A stretch of DNA of 64,000 nt from Gonatopus flavifemur (GCA_018340375.1 JAFFJZ010000001.1:16634001-16698000); one strand, 5' to 3'. Shown: positions 1 to 48,487, counted from the stretch's first letter. Numbers and translations: made by a program. Notes: generated from the sequence alone by a model not told the origin.

Positions 1-1100
1 TGAGAATTGGTCGGAATCAATGGGTTCTTTTAACCAGGGCACATCTTGATAAAAATGTCCACTTTTATTACTTTATAGTTGTTTTGAAATTGTTTTTAGA
101 ACAAAAACTGATCACGATTGAACCAGCAGAACAAGAACTGTATTTTTTATTCCTGTTTTTGTAAAGAACTGTGAATATTTGTACTCTCAAAGAAGTATCT
201 TCTCAAAGAACTGCGTTTTTAGAGAATTGTATCCTTGAATATTTGTATTCTCAAAAAACGGGCGTCTTGAAGAATTGTATTCTTAAATATCTCAATTCTT
301 AAATATGTTTATTCTCCAAGAACTGTCCCAGTACATAGGAACGTTTATGGAAGGTTTATAGAACGTCGGGGAGGTTTTGTGAACGTTCCGAAAACGTTCC
401 GTCCAAGAGGCACCGTGTGCCGTTGGGGGCCTCTCTAAAGGATTATATTCTGAAAGAACTGTGTCCTCAATCACCTATATTCAGGCGAATAACTATTCAA
501 GAATCGTCGTTGATCAAACGATAATCGATAATTGATCATTGTAACCATTTCTCAAAAGGACAGTTCTTGGGGAATACAGGTATTTAAAGATGGAGATATT
601 TAAAAATGCAATTCTTCAAAAATACAGGAATGAAGAATAGTGTTCTTGTACTGATCTCAATTTGGTAGTCTTCTAAAATTATTTCATGATCAATTTTGGG
701 TTTTGTCCTCTAACATATTGAAAAGATTTTAAAAACAGAGTACATCCTTTTATGGAAAAGCTTCCAAACGTAATCGTTATTTCCGGTTACAAATTTGTCG
801 ATATCTGGGCACATTATAAGGGTCAGTTCTTACCAAAAGGTTAGTTCTGAAAGAAAACTCACGAAAGGTGAGTTCTTAAAAAATGACCTAATTTTTGGTG
901 AGATTTTTTCCTTTTTCTTTTTTTCAATCGAGTATCCAATCCAATATTGCCCTTCCTGGTTAAACGAACCGATTGATTCTCGCGAAATCTGATTGAATCT
1001 TGCACAATGTTCTGACCAAATCATATTCAACCATTTTCAATAAGATTCAATCAGGTTAGTGTATTTTCCAATGTAATTTTGATTGAATCTTGCACAATGT
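1..1100. repeat. AT-rich repeats, no gene seen
   Basis: The first 650 bases contain scattered GAATTGTATTCTT and CTCAAAGAACTG words, with inverse forms at 540-650, suggesting an old fold-back. Around 983-1020 and 1080-1117 the 26-base phrase starting GATTGAATCTTGCACAATGT is directly repeated. Confidence 0.4.
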
Positions 1101-1555
1101 TCTGATTAAATCCCATTAAATTTAATTTCGTCAGATTCTATGGATTTTTTCAACAAGGGCTGTTATAGAATGAGCCTTTCGCCTCATATCAAGGAGTATT
1201 ATAGTGAGTTCAGAAGCGACATTGATTCTAAAAAAATAAGACTCCATGCGACAAGTAAAATTAAGGAAGTACTTGTCACACACATGTTTTCCTTTTTTTT
1301 TTAGAAATCGAGTGTCCAGCGTTTCGGTTAGTTCTTAACTTTTCTTAGAATATGCTCTGGTCGATATAATTAGTAAAAACCATTGAGCAACGATTTTCTG
1401 ACCAAATTTTCAGCTTGCAAAACAATAACTGACAATTGACCATAAAAATTTGTCATTTTGGAATTGCCAGGGAAGGAGGTTCGCAGAACATGCTATGAAT
1501 ATTCATGTGTTACTTGGATATTTTATACACTATTCATCTTTGAAGGAATGTTTCC

Positions 1556-1950
1556 TGCTAAATTTTTTCTATAATTTTCAATGAGGTTTCTGAATACGGA
1601 GTTCACAATATCATATCGTTATCAAAAGATAGAACTCTATCGTTCTCTACCGTATTCTATGAAATTAAACAGGATATATGGGGTTTTATCGTGGAATTTG
1701 TATAGAAAAAGTACCATTTGTTTGAAAAAAAATAGTTATGGGTTCCAGAATAAGTGGTACTTTTTCTATAGAAATTTAACGATAACGTCACATACATTTT
1801 ATGATGGATTTGATACAATACGATAAGAAACGATGAAATTCTATCGTTGAATAACGACATAACATTGTAAATTCCGTATTCAGAAACCCCATTGAGCACT
1901 ATAGAAAAAATGTATCGTTCTCTATCGTTTTCTATTGGGAAAATTTAGCA
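1556..1950. repeat. 395-bp fold-back downstream of the protease gene
   Basis: The outer ends are TGCTAAATTTT and AAAATTTAGCA. Inside, GTTTCTGAATACGGA pairs with TCCGTATTCAGAAAC, and AGAAAAAGTACCA pairs with TGGTACTTTTTCT. Similar peptides read on both strands (YRKST ... NKWYFFY) are an effect of the palindrome. Confidence 0.65.
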
Positions 1951-4070
1951 ATGTTACATGGGAATACACTTACTTGATCCATTGTATAATTACGCGTAAT
2001 ACAAACATGAATCATGATGTATGACCTGAACTCAATCCATATCAGTCCATTCCCATGTCTCAACCAGTCGTACTCTACGCTGTCTTTTCTCACTTCGGTG
2101 AATTTTGGTGTTGATTATTTCGTGAGACAATGTTAATCCTTAAGACGATTTCCATATCTCGAAAATCGAAAAATGAGACTTTTAGCTAAATTCTGTCCTC
2201 GTCATTACGAAATAACCAATGAATGTGAATCTCGTATGTAATTTTTTATATAAAAACAAAGTACATTATCCAAAATTATTATTCTATCTTATGATTCTAC
2301 GATGCATGCAATTTTGTTTCGCGCATTTTACAACTGTCGATCATTCTTCTTCTTCTTCACCTATGTTGTTTCTCTTGACTATTATATAAATAAGTTACTT
2401 AAATAATTAACGAATGTGAGACATGCGCGTAAAATCGAAACTTAATGATTATTTATAATAACTTGAAGATTTCCCTCATCCTTCGGGGGTTTCGATGAAT
2501 AATATCACGTTCAATCCACTGACATTTTTCAACCCTAGTTGAATTTCAACATACATAATCCATATCCACTCCATATATGGATTATATATGAATTATATAT
2601 GAGTCTTATATGTTTAATTTTTACCAGGGAATGAAGAGAGAGATATCCATCTAATACAAAAAATTTAATCAAAATCATAAAAACATGTTTCAATTATTCT
2701 AAAACATGAAAATCAGATATTCCCAAGTATTGTACAAATTTTCAGGGAATGTAGGTGGGAACGTATCTCGTGAATGTATGATTCCGAAATCATAGAGAGA
2801 TGAAATGAGAAAATATCAAGAACACTTGTGCAAGTTACCGCATTCTTTGGATTGAATGTAGATCGAGAGCAGTTCATTCTACTCAAAATCTTTTCGAAAT
2901 TCAATAAATACAGCAAGGATCATAAATAAAATTTCACCTTTGATTCGAGATTGTCGAAAATTATATACGTAATTAGTTCTTAAGCAATCTCGATTTACCG
3001 CAGTCGGTTGGAACATCCCGAATAACTAACGATTGAAAGGGTGAGAGAGATCCTCGCGTGTAGAAACTTGTTTACCAATTGTTTATGTCAAACCATTGAC
3101 GAATCGTCAGTTGTTCGCGATGTTTCAACCCATCCCCTGTTCCAACCATCCACAGTCTCCCCTAGTCATGAATCGATGCAAAGTTTACAGGTGAGTTATT
3201 CTTGTGAAATAAATGTGGATTCAGAAACTCACATGATCTTTGAAATTTGAATCTCAGAAATCACTCAATTCGTTTATGGAAAAACAAACATTACTTTTCA
3301 ATAATGTTTATACGATAACGTATTATTATTCGGCTGAACTTGAAAGTAAAAGAAAAAAATAACATTCCAAACACCAAAAATCTCCAAAATTCCATCAATC
3401 ACCATCAAGTTCCAAGTCCTCGTTTCTAACAGTTTTGCATGTTATTAGAAGAATCGATTTGCAACATTCATGATCATTATCACGTTTTTCCAGTCCTGCG
3501 CTGCAATTTTGCAACATGAAATGATATGATCAATGAATTCTCGAGTTCTCTTATTCACTCATAAATCTATAAAAACATCTTGTTTGATAATACTACGATG
3601 CCGGGGGAAGTTTATATATATGTTTATATATATATATATAAGAATCCAAAGGGATACACTCTGTTCAAAATTTTCACTCTGCTTCCGAATGTGTGAACGG
3701 AAAAAATGCAACCACAACTATCACTGGTAATTGATCACACCACCTTTTTTCAAAAACCACCTTTCCATCAAAAAATTCCACAGAACTGAAATCTACTTTA
3801 AGTTTAACAATTGAACAAGTAGCACTATACTTCGACACTTTCCGATACACATCCTTCCTTCCTTTCCATTCATCTCAGTTCATACGTTAGATCACTAGCT
3901 TACCGAACAGTTTCAACCGTTCCAAGCATACTCATCGTCCGCTCACTTATCAGAGTTCGATAAATGTTATGGCGCTACGCTAAAACGTCCATTATGAACA
4001 TTCGAATCATGTAAATTAATCTCTTCTATTGTCAATGACGTTTCCTCATGGAAAATTATCTATTAAAACA
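1951..4070. other. 3' flank of the protease gene, no second gene seen
   Basis: Short frames only. It includes the unplaced 3' UTR end of the protease transcript, a CATATATGG patch (2555-2615) and a TA microsatellite. Confidence 0.5.
3612..3641. repeat. (TA)n microsatellite
   Basis: Two TA runs separated by a GTTTA interruption, downstream of the protease stop codon. Confidence 0.85.
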
Positions 4071-39379
<35,309 letters not shown>

Positions 39380-39999
39380 CTGAAAAAGGAAACATACGGA
39401 GACGTTGAGTATTACAAAAATACGGAAATACAAAATGCTGAAAATATGAATGATATTCGAGTTCGAAAATACATCCACTCTCGCGATCATGAAAATCAAA
39501 AGAACATCAACAACGTCGCACAGTTGAGAATATTCTCACAGACAAAATTAGAACTGTTCATTCCATTTGTACCAAAAAAGAGATTTGTGATAAAATTCGT
39601 ATTTCTTGGAATCAACAATTTCATCCCCAATCAATATAAATTTACATTCACAGGCTTGTACGATATGAAAATAATGATGTAATCATTCGTAACAATATTC
39701 TCATCTGATGGAGCATCAAAATGTAACAATACTGCGAATATCTTCAATTAATGTGATTTCAAGTTTCTCATGGAATGTTTTATGTATAAAACATTACTTC
39801 TCGCGCGTTCCCATGTGATATTAAAAATCAATTTCATATTATTTCAACAAGAGTGATTCATAATGAGGTTTTAAGAATTTATGTTCCTTTTTCCGGCATA
39901 CAACCGGTACTTTGAAGTTCACATTTCAATACAAATTTTCAAAGGAAGTAGGATATTACATTATTTATTAGGAATGGGATTTGAAATATAAGTGATCAT

Positions 40000-40620
40000 C
40001 CCAGGCTCGTAATGCCAAGACTGACAATTATTGCAGCATGATCGGCATCAAGCTCGTTCTGCCAAGTCTGGTTAGCCTAGTCTTGGCCGATGCGTGGCCC
40101 GCCATGAATGCATGGGACACCAATTTTAGGACCAAGCATATTTTGTCGTGTTTGATTCAATTTTCGTCAACCAAGCCTTGACCAATGCTTGGCCCGTCAT
40201 AGCTAACCAAACCTTGACACCCGGGGATAACTAGCATTGATGACAGTTTCGCTCATTAGCTCAGTAACATGGTTGGCCATCAAGCTGCACTCGGTGATGA
40301 CTAGCATTGACTAGCATTGGTCAATCACTCAAATGTGAATGTTCAATCAAACTTGGACGCCAATAAAAAATCTATCCTACTCATTCAGCTCAAATTAGTT
40401 TTGTATATCAATAATGGCAACAATATTGATTGCAAGCATGGAACCAATGTTGAATTTTAATATTGAACCAAGCTCGGATCCCAAGCATTGAACATTGTTA
40501 TCATCCCAGACATTAATGTAGTTTGGTTGCCAATGTTGGCAACCAGGCTAGGCCCGGTGTTGACTAGCATTGACTCAAGCTTGGCACCAAGCACGGTACG
40601 TCTGTCAAAGCATACCTGGG
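40000..40620. repeat. CCAAGC/GCTTGG-rich interspersed repeat
   Basis: The words ACCAAGC, CTTGGC and GACTAGCATTGA recur many times, and the region is GC-richer than its surroundings. A related region with GCTTGGCAACCAAGC and AACATTGCGCCAA words lies at about 56580-57480. No ORF of interest. Confidence 0.45.
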
Positions 40621-42061
40621 ATATTTCAATTCGAGGTATTCAATTTTCATATTATTGCAATCACAAAGACAGTTCATACATCTTGATGAATCTTAAATGA
40701 TAAAGTGCGCCACAAAATTTAAAATTCCATGCTCAAATCCTAGTTTTTCACCTCGTAGAAAATGAAATCACCCTCCATCAAGCTATGTACACTTCCAGGT
40801 TAAGAGCAAGCCTAACGAAACATTTGGAAATGTTGAAGGATATAACTTTTTCATTAATAATGAGGAATGTGGCATTCAACATGAAAATTTCTTGTTTTTA
40901 CCAGCACTGATGATCAAATGAAGGTCAGTGCAAGGTTGATTATTAATATAAATTGATGCATTGATGCAAAATGCGGTACCAACATTCATTTGAACCTTGT
41001 GCCTGGATGTAGACTGGTCAGTTTTGGTTCACTTTTTTGAGAGTGCTGATTCTATGTCAGGAAACTTTTTCAATTTAATATTGGCATGAGATGATCAAAA
41101 GTATATATGTTGTGCTACTGCTTTTTCTAAGATCGGCAATTTTATGACTCGAAACAGGATATCCATGTGTAAGGTCATAATTTTATAAACACAATTATAT
41201 ATCAGATTTATGTTAACTCTCAGAGAATGTTTTCACAGTCCGTTACACAATACAATGGTCTTCGCTCTTGATAATTATCAACATAGAATCTTATGTGGGT
41301 ATTCAACGTATTCTCCCCTCTGTGTACGTTTTGATCTTCTTCTGTTATAATGACTTCCGACTCCGTATGAAGACCTTCCAGGTCAAAATTGTAACAGTAT
41401 TGGGAATTATTGTATTGATGAGTCTTGTTCTAATAACGTTGAGAATGTTTATTAGAATATTCTAGTAGCTAAACTATAATTAATTCTTTTATCGCATCTT
41501 CATAGTCGGATACGACACCATTCTTTGTTCTTAGCATTGAACTTACCATGAGGAGTAAAAATGACCTGTTTTAAACTTGTTATTAGTTTGTTTTTGAAGG
41601 AAAAACAAGAATTATTGCATTCAAATGTTAAGTTGTACTGAATGGTATATTTTATACAATACATTGAAAAATGTGAAAGTGAAAAACCGATAGGTCTAAT
41701 GTTAATTAACGCAGTTGTTCATCCTTTAAAAGATGATAGGTGATTGTTGACAGAATAGATTCTTTTTTTTTTGTTTTTCAAAAAGACTGGAGACGGAGGA
41801 CGATATAAAAGCAGTTAATAGCATTTGAATCAAGAACAACCTGGATCGATGAAATAGGACTATCCATTCAGGTATATTGTGTCCTCAGTCTAGAATATCG
41901 AGATCTAATAGTCTAGATCTAATAGTCGAGATCTAATGACCGTTTGGTCAAGTTCTATAGAGCCTGATTGGTTACGATTTTGCTAGCACATAGCGGACTC
42001 AATCGAAATCGTTCTAAACGGGCTCTAGCCACCGTGATCTTGCAGGAAAGCGTCATTGATG

Positions 42062-42442
42062 CACGGAGAGATAAATACAGTTGAAATTACTGTGATAGCT
42101 CACTATCCACGGACCAGATTGGAATTGACAAGAAAAATTATGATATTTTCATCTAATTCTCGAAAACTCCACAGTAATTTATAATGATGTCCAGTGCAAT
42201 ATTTACTGGATAAGAAATTTTCCTGAAAATCCATGAATTCCTGAATTTCATCGCAGGAATTCCTACTGTGTGAATTGGAAAACGTACTATAAGTACATAT
42301 AATCCTCATGGGAAACTGTTTCACTGTGTGGAAGTATAAATTTTCATCAAAATCAAAACTCGGTCTGGCGTTGATATGGAGTACAGTAAAAAATATTGTG
42401 GTTGACATGAAAAAGTAATGGGTTATTTTTATTCTCTCCGTG
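42062..42442. mobile_element. CACGGAGAGA-ended element
   Basis: The left end is CACGGAGAGATAAATAC and the reverse of the right end is CACGGAGAGAATAAAAA. The bordering dinucleotides are TG and TA, one base short of a match. The interior shows weaker arm pairing than the other members. A 190-residue minus-strand frame (42675-42103) runs through it and past its edge and is therefore treated as spurious. Confidence 0.5.
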
Positions 42443-42726
42443 TAGCCAAACTCTATTACGAGGACTCTATCTGAGCCCAGATAGCAACTCCACTTTGCTG
42501 TAAGGTTATCAGGCAAGCTTGCAGCAAGGTTTCTAGTTGAAACACGACAAGAGCGCAAGCTGGCGAGACTCTTGCACAAGAATTGTAGTAGCTTTACACC
42601 GACGAGGTTATCAATGACAAGCCAAAAGCAAGTTTGCATGTTGTTTGGGAATATCAAATCTAACATAATTTTCATTTTTTTCTACAGATTTTTGCCAATT
42701 TTCATTCAAGGTCAGAAGAATGGGTA

Positions 42727-43276
42727 CACTGACAGAAAAACGACCTGGTTGAAGCATTCGAGGTCACAATAACTTGAAATCTGGTTCGATTCACCAGGAA
42801 ATGTGATTTTCATGTTCAAAAAAAGTGGTTGAAGCAAAAATTAACTACATTTTTCAGGTTAGAAGAACCAGATTCTTTTCTTGGTGTAATAACCATAATA
42901 TGTAGTTACCCTAGTAGGAATTTGATCAGGCATTCCCTAATCTTAAAAAGGTCCTGATCAGGTTAGAATCCGGAAATCTGATTTCCTTAATAGGATTCAA
43001 ATAGGGTTGTAACGCAGGGGTACCACAGGGTTCGGATGAGATTTCCATAAAATCGAGTGAAATAGGGAAAACCGTAACGAAACCTGATGAGGACCTGAAA
43101 GGAAATTAGGCATGCCTCGTCAGGCCCTGGTATTTTCCCATCCAAAATTTCTACTAGGGTAATTTTTGCTTCAATCACTTCTTCTGGACATCAAAATCAC
43201 ATTTCTTGGTGAATCGAACCAGATTTCAAGTGATTGCGACCACGGATGTGTCAACCAGGTCGTTTTTCTGTCAGTG
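42727..43276. mobile_element. TA-flanked fold-back with perfect 26-bp ends
   Basis: The two ends are perfect inverted repeats starting CACTGACAGAAAAACGACCT and extending to TGGTTGA, with TA on each side (42725-42726, 43277-43278). The subterminal regions also pair (GGTTCGATTCACCA). An unrelated element at 42909-43159 is inserted in its middle. Confidence 0.8.
42909..43159. mobile_element. Inner element with CCCTAGTAG ends
   Basis: The 251-bp element has inverted ends CCCTAGTAGGAATTT and CCCTAGTAGAAATTT and is flanked by TA. The body is GC-richer than its surroundings. A shorter relative with ends like CCCCGGTAGAAAT and CCCAGGTAGGAATTTG lies at about 15939-16042. It is inserted inside 42727-43276 and is therefore the younger of the two. 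Confidence 0.65.
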
Positions 43277-43304
43277 TATGCAAAGATCTGATTTCATATT
43301 AAAC

Positions 43305-43422
43305 CCGAGTGGAAAAATTTTCAAAATTGTATGAAATTTATATCAAATTATATCTGAATTATATATAAATTATATTGAATTATATAAAAATTATATATAA
43401 TTTTGAAAAATTTTCCACTCGG
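43305..43422. repeat. 118-bp palindrome, CCGAGTGGAAAAATTTTC ends
   Basis: The arms CCGAGTGGAAAAATTTTCAA and their inverse enclose an AT-rich core built of AATTATAT words. A lone end of the same family occurs at about 62695-62730. Confidence 0.6.
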
Positions 43423-45689
43423 AAAGTTTTTTCATTTCACCTCAAAGTTTTGAAAATTGCTCCAACGTCCTTGAATGGTCAAAAAACAGGAGCGTCTAAA
43501 TGTTCCAGGATTCTAATAGACGATATTTGCAGTATCGATAGATTTTCCCAGTTGGTATATCTCCCTAATTCCAATATAATTCTAATAGATGTTTAATCAG
43601 AATGCATGAAGATTTGTATGCATGTGATAAATTTTTTATTCGAATCAAGCGAAGCTACAAAGTTCAAAATGCAGGTCTCAGATATTTTAAAGATTGAAAT
43701 GCTAGATTTCTCAGAACAAAGCAAATGAGTATTATTAATATAGTTCAGTGGTTGGTGTGCTACATTCAAACACAATGAGTTGAAATCATTTGGTTTCATT
43801 ATGGATGGAATGATTAGTTTCATCCGAGTCTGATCATTCCCTGCCGTTAAAGATCCCACATTATCATGCAGTAATCAATCTTAGATGAGTCATTAATAAC
43901 CTGCAATTAATTACGTCTATGGCTTGATCATGCGTTATCACTGAATCAAGTGATAGGTCCTGCATAAAACAAATATTTCATAGTTTAAAAATAATTGTTT
44001 TTCTCCCATTGAATTCAAACCTTTTCGTCATTCGAGTATTTGCGAGCATACGATTTTAAACGAAGCAATTCACTTTCATGATTGCCAAACAAGGAATGGT
44101 TATGAATAATGGCACACTGTACATTTTATGAGGGAAATCCTATAAATTTATTAAAAATTTCTCATCGATGTATGGAAATAATCCTAAAAAGATGTCAATT
44201 CTCACATGTTTTTATATGAAAACTCCTATACATTTTCCAGAAAATTAATTTCCCATACAAAAGTTGGGAAATTTACAGGTATACTATGTATATAGGAAAT
44301 ATCCGGGCATTTTTTACAGTTCAGATACACGTTGGTTTGGCTGAATGTAAACATCATCATCATGAATTATGTTTTTTTGCCATTCCTTGTACATCATAGT
44401 AATGAATGCAGATTTCCAGAAACAAATATGTATGGAGAGTGAATGAAACTTGACACTCGAAGAACTTCAGAGAAGTATGAAATCGCAAATGAGCAAATTT
44501 TGAATAATTTATTCAATAATCGTTCAATCATTCTGTCCTTCAATGAATCGTTTACAAATCACGTGCGGGTATGAATATTTGTCTAAAAGTCGTTATTGTT
44601 GCATGCGTTGGCACTAATCATATGAAAAACCTGAAAAAACATTTTTGCAGAGGTGGCTCATCTCAATGTCCGTGGTAAATGGAATTTTTTGTGAAGAACA
44701 CCACAAAAAATAACATAAAAATAACAAATCCATGGAAATAACATATGCAAGAATAATACCCATACCAACATCTAAAAAAGTAACAGACAGTATTGTTAGT
44801 AATAAAAATTTAGTAATTAATTTTTTCATGTTTTCGAATTAACAGAGATATGTAGTCTTTGATCTGGATCGAAGATTGTCTCGGATTAGCTCGAAGATTC
44901 GAGCCAATCTTCGACCGGACCTCAATGATTTTGTACGATCCGATCTTCGAGCAGAGTTGAAAAACATTTCACTTCCGTTCCGAATTTCGAGTTGAGCCAA
45001 AACTATAAGATCGAAGAGCTAAATCGTCACTGAGGAAATTGTGTTTATTCGTTCTTCATCTACTCAAAAGACATAGAGTCAATAAAGCCAATTGACTTCA
45101 CGGTTAGTATAACATACATAATTACTGCACAAGTCAACATAATACACTTTGAAACAAAGAAAACGGTGAAGTTTCGCAGTCTGAAGATCCATTCTCCCGA
45201 AAGTTTGATGTACCGAATTGCAGAATCCCGAAGAAGATCTAGTACTCCGGGAACATAAAAATCATCTCAGCAATGACTCTCTTCAACAACTGCTCTGCTT
45301 GAATTCCTGGATTGCGAGTGGAATTTTGAATACTTGATTCTAAGTTTGGAGTTATTTTAAAAAAAGTCTGTTCGAAGAATGTATTTTCATACAGAAGCAA
45401 AACAATGAATGATGCGGTCTCTTTCATTAATTCAAATTTCACAAAGAATGCTTTGATTTTGACATTATTGATTTTGATAATTCAGAACAGTGTCGAAGTT
45501 ATCATCATGTAAGTCAAAGTATGCTTATTTTTTTCACACCCATCACGATGTAACATAGGCAACAATATTCTGTTTAATTAGTAGCACAGTCGAGAATTTT
45601 ATAGAAATACATTCATAAAGATATTCGTTTATTATAAAGTTCATTTTTCTGCATCATTAATTCTCTTAGGATACTCTGTAAAATCTTTG

Positions 45690-45855
45690 CAGTGAGATTT
45701 CACTCTTTAGCCAGCCAGAAGTGAGCCAGTCGAATTTTCGAGTGAAATTTCTACTCTTTTAGAGTGATATTCTAAGGTTTGAGGTTAGAAACTCACAACC
45801 ACTCCGATGTTAGAGTGAATTTTTCACTCTAAAAGAGTGAGAGGTCACTCGAAAT
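45690..45855. repeat. AGTGAAATTT-type repeat, copy 1
   Basis: Repeated AGAGTGA/TCACTCT words occur around the segment TTTAGCCAGCCAGAAGTGAG. The reverse of that segment appears at 63822-63852, so the two are members of one fold-back family in opposite orientation. Confidence 0.5.
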
Positions 45856-46065
45856 GATAACTAGTTCATCAATGTTATTATTGACCATCAGCAAATTTAT
45901 TAATATTAATACGATCGTCTGAATCACGAATTTTGGTACCACTCAATATTACCAGCTGATACTTAATTTCATTGTGAGATATTATTAAGACCAATAATAT
46001 TAATCACATTCGAAAACAATAACGAAGATTGATTGAATTGTATAATAATGAACAACATCAAGCGA

Positions 46066-46594
46066 ATTCCGAAATAAGGTGATTTTCTCGAATATGTTTT
46101 CTTAATAAGGAAGTAAATTTAGAACTCGAGTTATTCGAAATTCATTGAATGGGTCTTAAAGTACATGAACAAAATTTTCTCAAGATAAAGAATCCGTGTC
46201 CCGAAACTTTGAAGGCGTTTTTCTCGAAACCATGTTTCTCAAGTTTGGCTCCACGATATCTCAAGAACTACTGAACGGATCGCTCTTTTTTTTTTATTTT
46301 CAAGTTGATTGAATTTATCGGAGGATGAACCTAAATGGAGATGAAATTTGCCTTTGTTTTCTTTTTACAGCACTTTGAAGAGCGAAAGAAGGTAAAAAAA
46401 CGCTACCAAAAGTTTGCATGTCTGTCATTTTTCTAATTTTGGACTTTTCATTAGTTTTATTGATACCACCTCCAACAAATACTATTTGATGAAAATTCTT
46501 GGGTTTTCGACTTCTGATAATTTTTGTGAGTGCCATATTGCCGCCCGATTGATCACTGTTTTTTAGGTGGTTATGTATCAACAATTCTCATGGC
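46066..46594. repeat. Inverted, diverged copy of the 54117-54726 element
   Basis: Shared words in opposite orientation include ATTCCGAAATAAGGTGATTT, AACTCGAGTTATTCGAA, TTTGGCTCCACGATATCTC and TTAGGTGGTTATG. The terminal inverted repeats are lost. A further scrap of the same family lies at about 46665-46727 (CGAGTTCTT ... AAATCACCTTTT). Confidence 0.7.
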
Positions 46595-47040
46595 ATTATA
46601 ATATTTTTACTGCAAAAAATTATCTTATGTACTTACTTAAGACTCAATTGATAAGTGTGAAAACCCCCGAGTTCTTCATTCACTTCCTCCCATGAGAAAG
46701 AATTCGAGAAAATCACCTTTTGGGGTCACTACACGGAGAAAAAAATTGACAATAATATTGTTGAATTCACAATAAAATATTGTTATATATCAACCCACAA
46801 TAAATATCGTGAAAATATGACCGTCACTATTGCTAAACTGGCAAGAATATTATATTGTCAACATTATTAAAAATTCAAATGATCAATTTTGCAATATCAT
46901 GTGGTTATATCAATAATTTATATTTACTTTTGACTGGGGAAAAAAATTTCTCATCCGAATTTATCCCTACAAACATTCTTTTACGATGTGGTTTGATTCA
47001 TATGTGAAGAAAAGGCGATTGTAAGTTTCAATGTTGAAAA

Positions 47041-47123
47041 GTTGCCTTAGCGAGATTCGAACCCGGGTCCTCCGATTGGGAAACAAAGCATTCATCACAT
47101 CGACAGATCTCCAAGATGACAAC
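47041..47123 (-). pseudogene. tRNA-like relic (possible SINE head)
   Basis: The minus strand contains GACCCGGGTTCGAATCTCGC, an excellent T-arm/B-box, and 5' GTTGTC can pair with 3' GGCAAC as an acceptor stem. The A-box/D-arm region and anticodon stem are degenerate and the T stem has mismatches. It is therefore a tRNA pseudogene or the head of a tRNA-derived SINE, not a working tRNA gene. Confidence 0.5.
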
Positions 47124-47226
47124 TGAGTACTTTAATTGCCATTTATGGTAATCCTCGACTTTGTTCAGAGTTGAAGATGAAAATATATTCAGGACAAATA
47201 TAAAATTGTGCACATTGAATAAATTC

Positions 47227-47493
47227 CCGAGTCGAAAAATTTGGACGGTTTTTGTCGTCTTATTTCATTTTTAGACTGATCTTGTCCTGATGGTTGATTG
47301 TTGCGGACAAAAAAAGTAGTTTTTCAAGATTTCAGTCTGAAATTTTCCTTCAGCGCGTAAAAGTGATTAAGGACAAATTCAGACTAAAATCTTGAAAAAG
47401 TACTGGTTTTGTCCGCATTAATCAACCATCAGGTCAAAATCAGTCTAAAAATGAAAGAAGAGCACAAAAACTGTCCAAATTTTTCGGCCCGCG
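47227..47493. mobile_element. Fold-back element inside the 46732-48042 composite
   Basis: The arms are about 120 bp and share CGAAAAATTTGGAC, TTTCATTTTTAGACTGAT, TGATGGTTGATT and TTTTTCAAGATTT. There is a short central loop near 47355-47370. No clear target duplication. Confidence 0.7.
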
Positions 47494-48116
47494 AAAGAAT
47501 CAGGATTTTAACCAAAGGAATTTTTTCAGAAACGAATGAAACTCGTCAAATTTGTTTGTTAAACTCATGTAACGTGTGTTAATCAATCAGAAATTAGGAT
47601 TGATTTTGATGTTTGTGAATTCAAGAATAACTTCATCGAAGAAGGGTTTGTAGAAGAATGTATATCACTTGGATATCATTTTTAACTGTCTCCTGAAGTG
47701 AATGAAAATAATTTCTCACGGGAATAAAATTATACCGCTCTATACGTTCAGAATATATAGCTGTTTTGACAATGAATGGATTTTGTGACGACAATGTTTT
47801 TTGTTAATTCTGTGATACTCATTGCTGTCGTTGCTTGATATTGTTTTCTCAAATCAACAATAGTTATTGCGAGTTGGAATGGCAACTCATATTGTCATTT
47901 GAACCAGTGATTTTCAGCAATACAATTCTTGTTAACGAAACAATATGCTGTTGCTGTACGAACAACAAATCATTGTATAACCAGCAATAAAATGTTGACA
48001 ATTCTTATGTTGCTAGTTCTACCATACACATTTTCCTCCGCGTAGATGGGAACCTCCCGTTAAAAGAATATTCCTGTTATTAACTCAATAATATTGATTT
48101 GATAGAAATATTAGGA

Positions 48117-48487
48117 CACGGAGAGAAAAAATTTCCTGACGCAGCAAATCGAGGTATTATATATAGAATAGCAAAATTTTTTGCTGACCTAGCTAAAAAT
48201 TTACTATAACAGCAATCGTATTAGCTATGACAGCAATTTTTTTAGCTGTGGCAGCAAAATATGTTTGCTCCGCCAGCAAATTTTCAGTATTATATACAGA
48301 ATAGCAAACAAATTTTACTGGGATAGCAAACATTTTTTGCTGCCACAGCCAAAAATTCGCTGTCGCAGTTAACAAGATTGCTGGAACAGCAAATAGTTTG
48401 TTGTCACAGCAAAAAATTTGCTGCTCTGGCAAAAGGAACCCAGCAAAAGTAGATTCCGCTGCCACAGCGAATTCCTTCTTCTCCGTG
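48117..48487 (-). mobile_element. GCTG/CAGC fold-back element, copy 3
   Basis: This 371-bp copy is in the same orientation as copy 2 and differs by scattered substitutions. The border dinucleotide is GA on both sides (48115-48116, 48488-48489). It lies upstream of the protease gene. Open frames across it simply translate the repeated GCTG/CAGC units and are not genes. Confidence 0.85.

Larger units (their letters stand above)
46732..48042. mobile_element. Large CACGGAGA-ended composite element
   Basis: The left end is CACGGAGAAAAAAATTGAC and the reverse of the right end is CGCGGAGGAAAATGTG. TA lies on both sides (46730-46731, 48043-48044). Next to both ends are runs of short ATTGT/ACAAT palindromes, the same layout as the GCTG/CAGC family with a different core word. 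Inside are a separate fold-back (47227-47493) and a tRNA-like relic (47041-47123). The boundary assignment is tentative because the two ends are diverged. Confidence 0.45.

Noticed and set aside
1581..1899. Similar peptides on both strands
   Set aside because: An effect of the palindromic element at 1556-1950.
42103..42675. 190-residue minus-strand ORF
   Set aside because: It runs through a CACGGAGAGA-ended element (42062-42442) and beyond its edge, has no recognisable domain, and its composition is that of AT-rich background.
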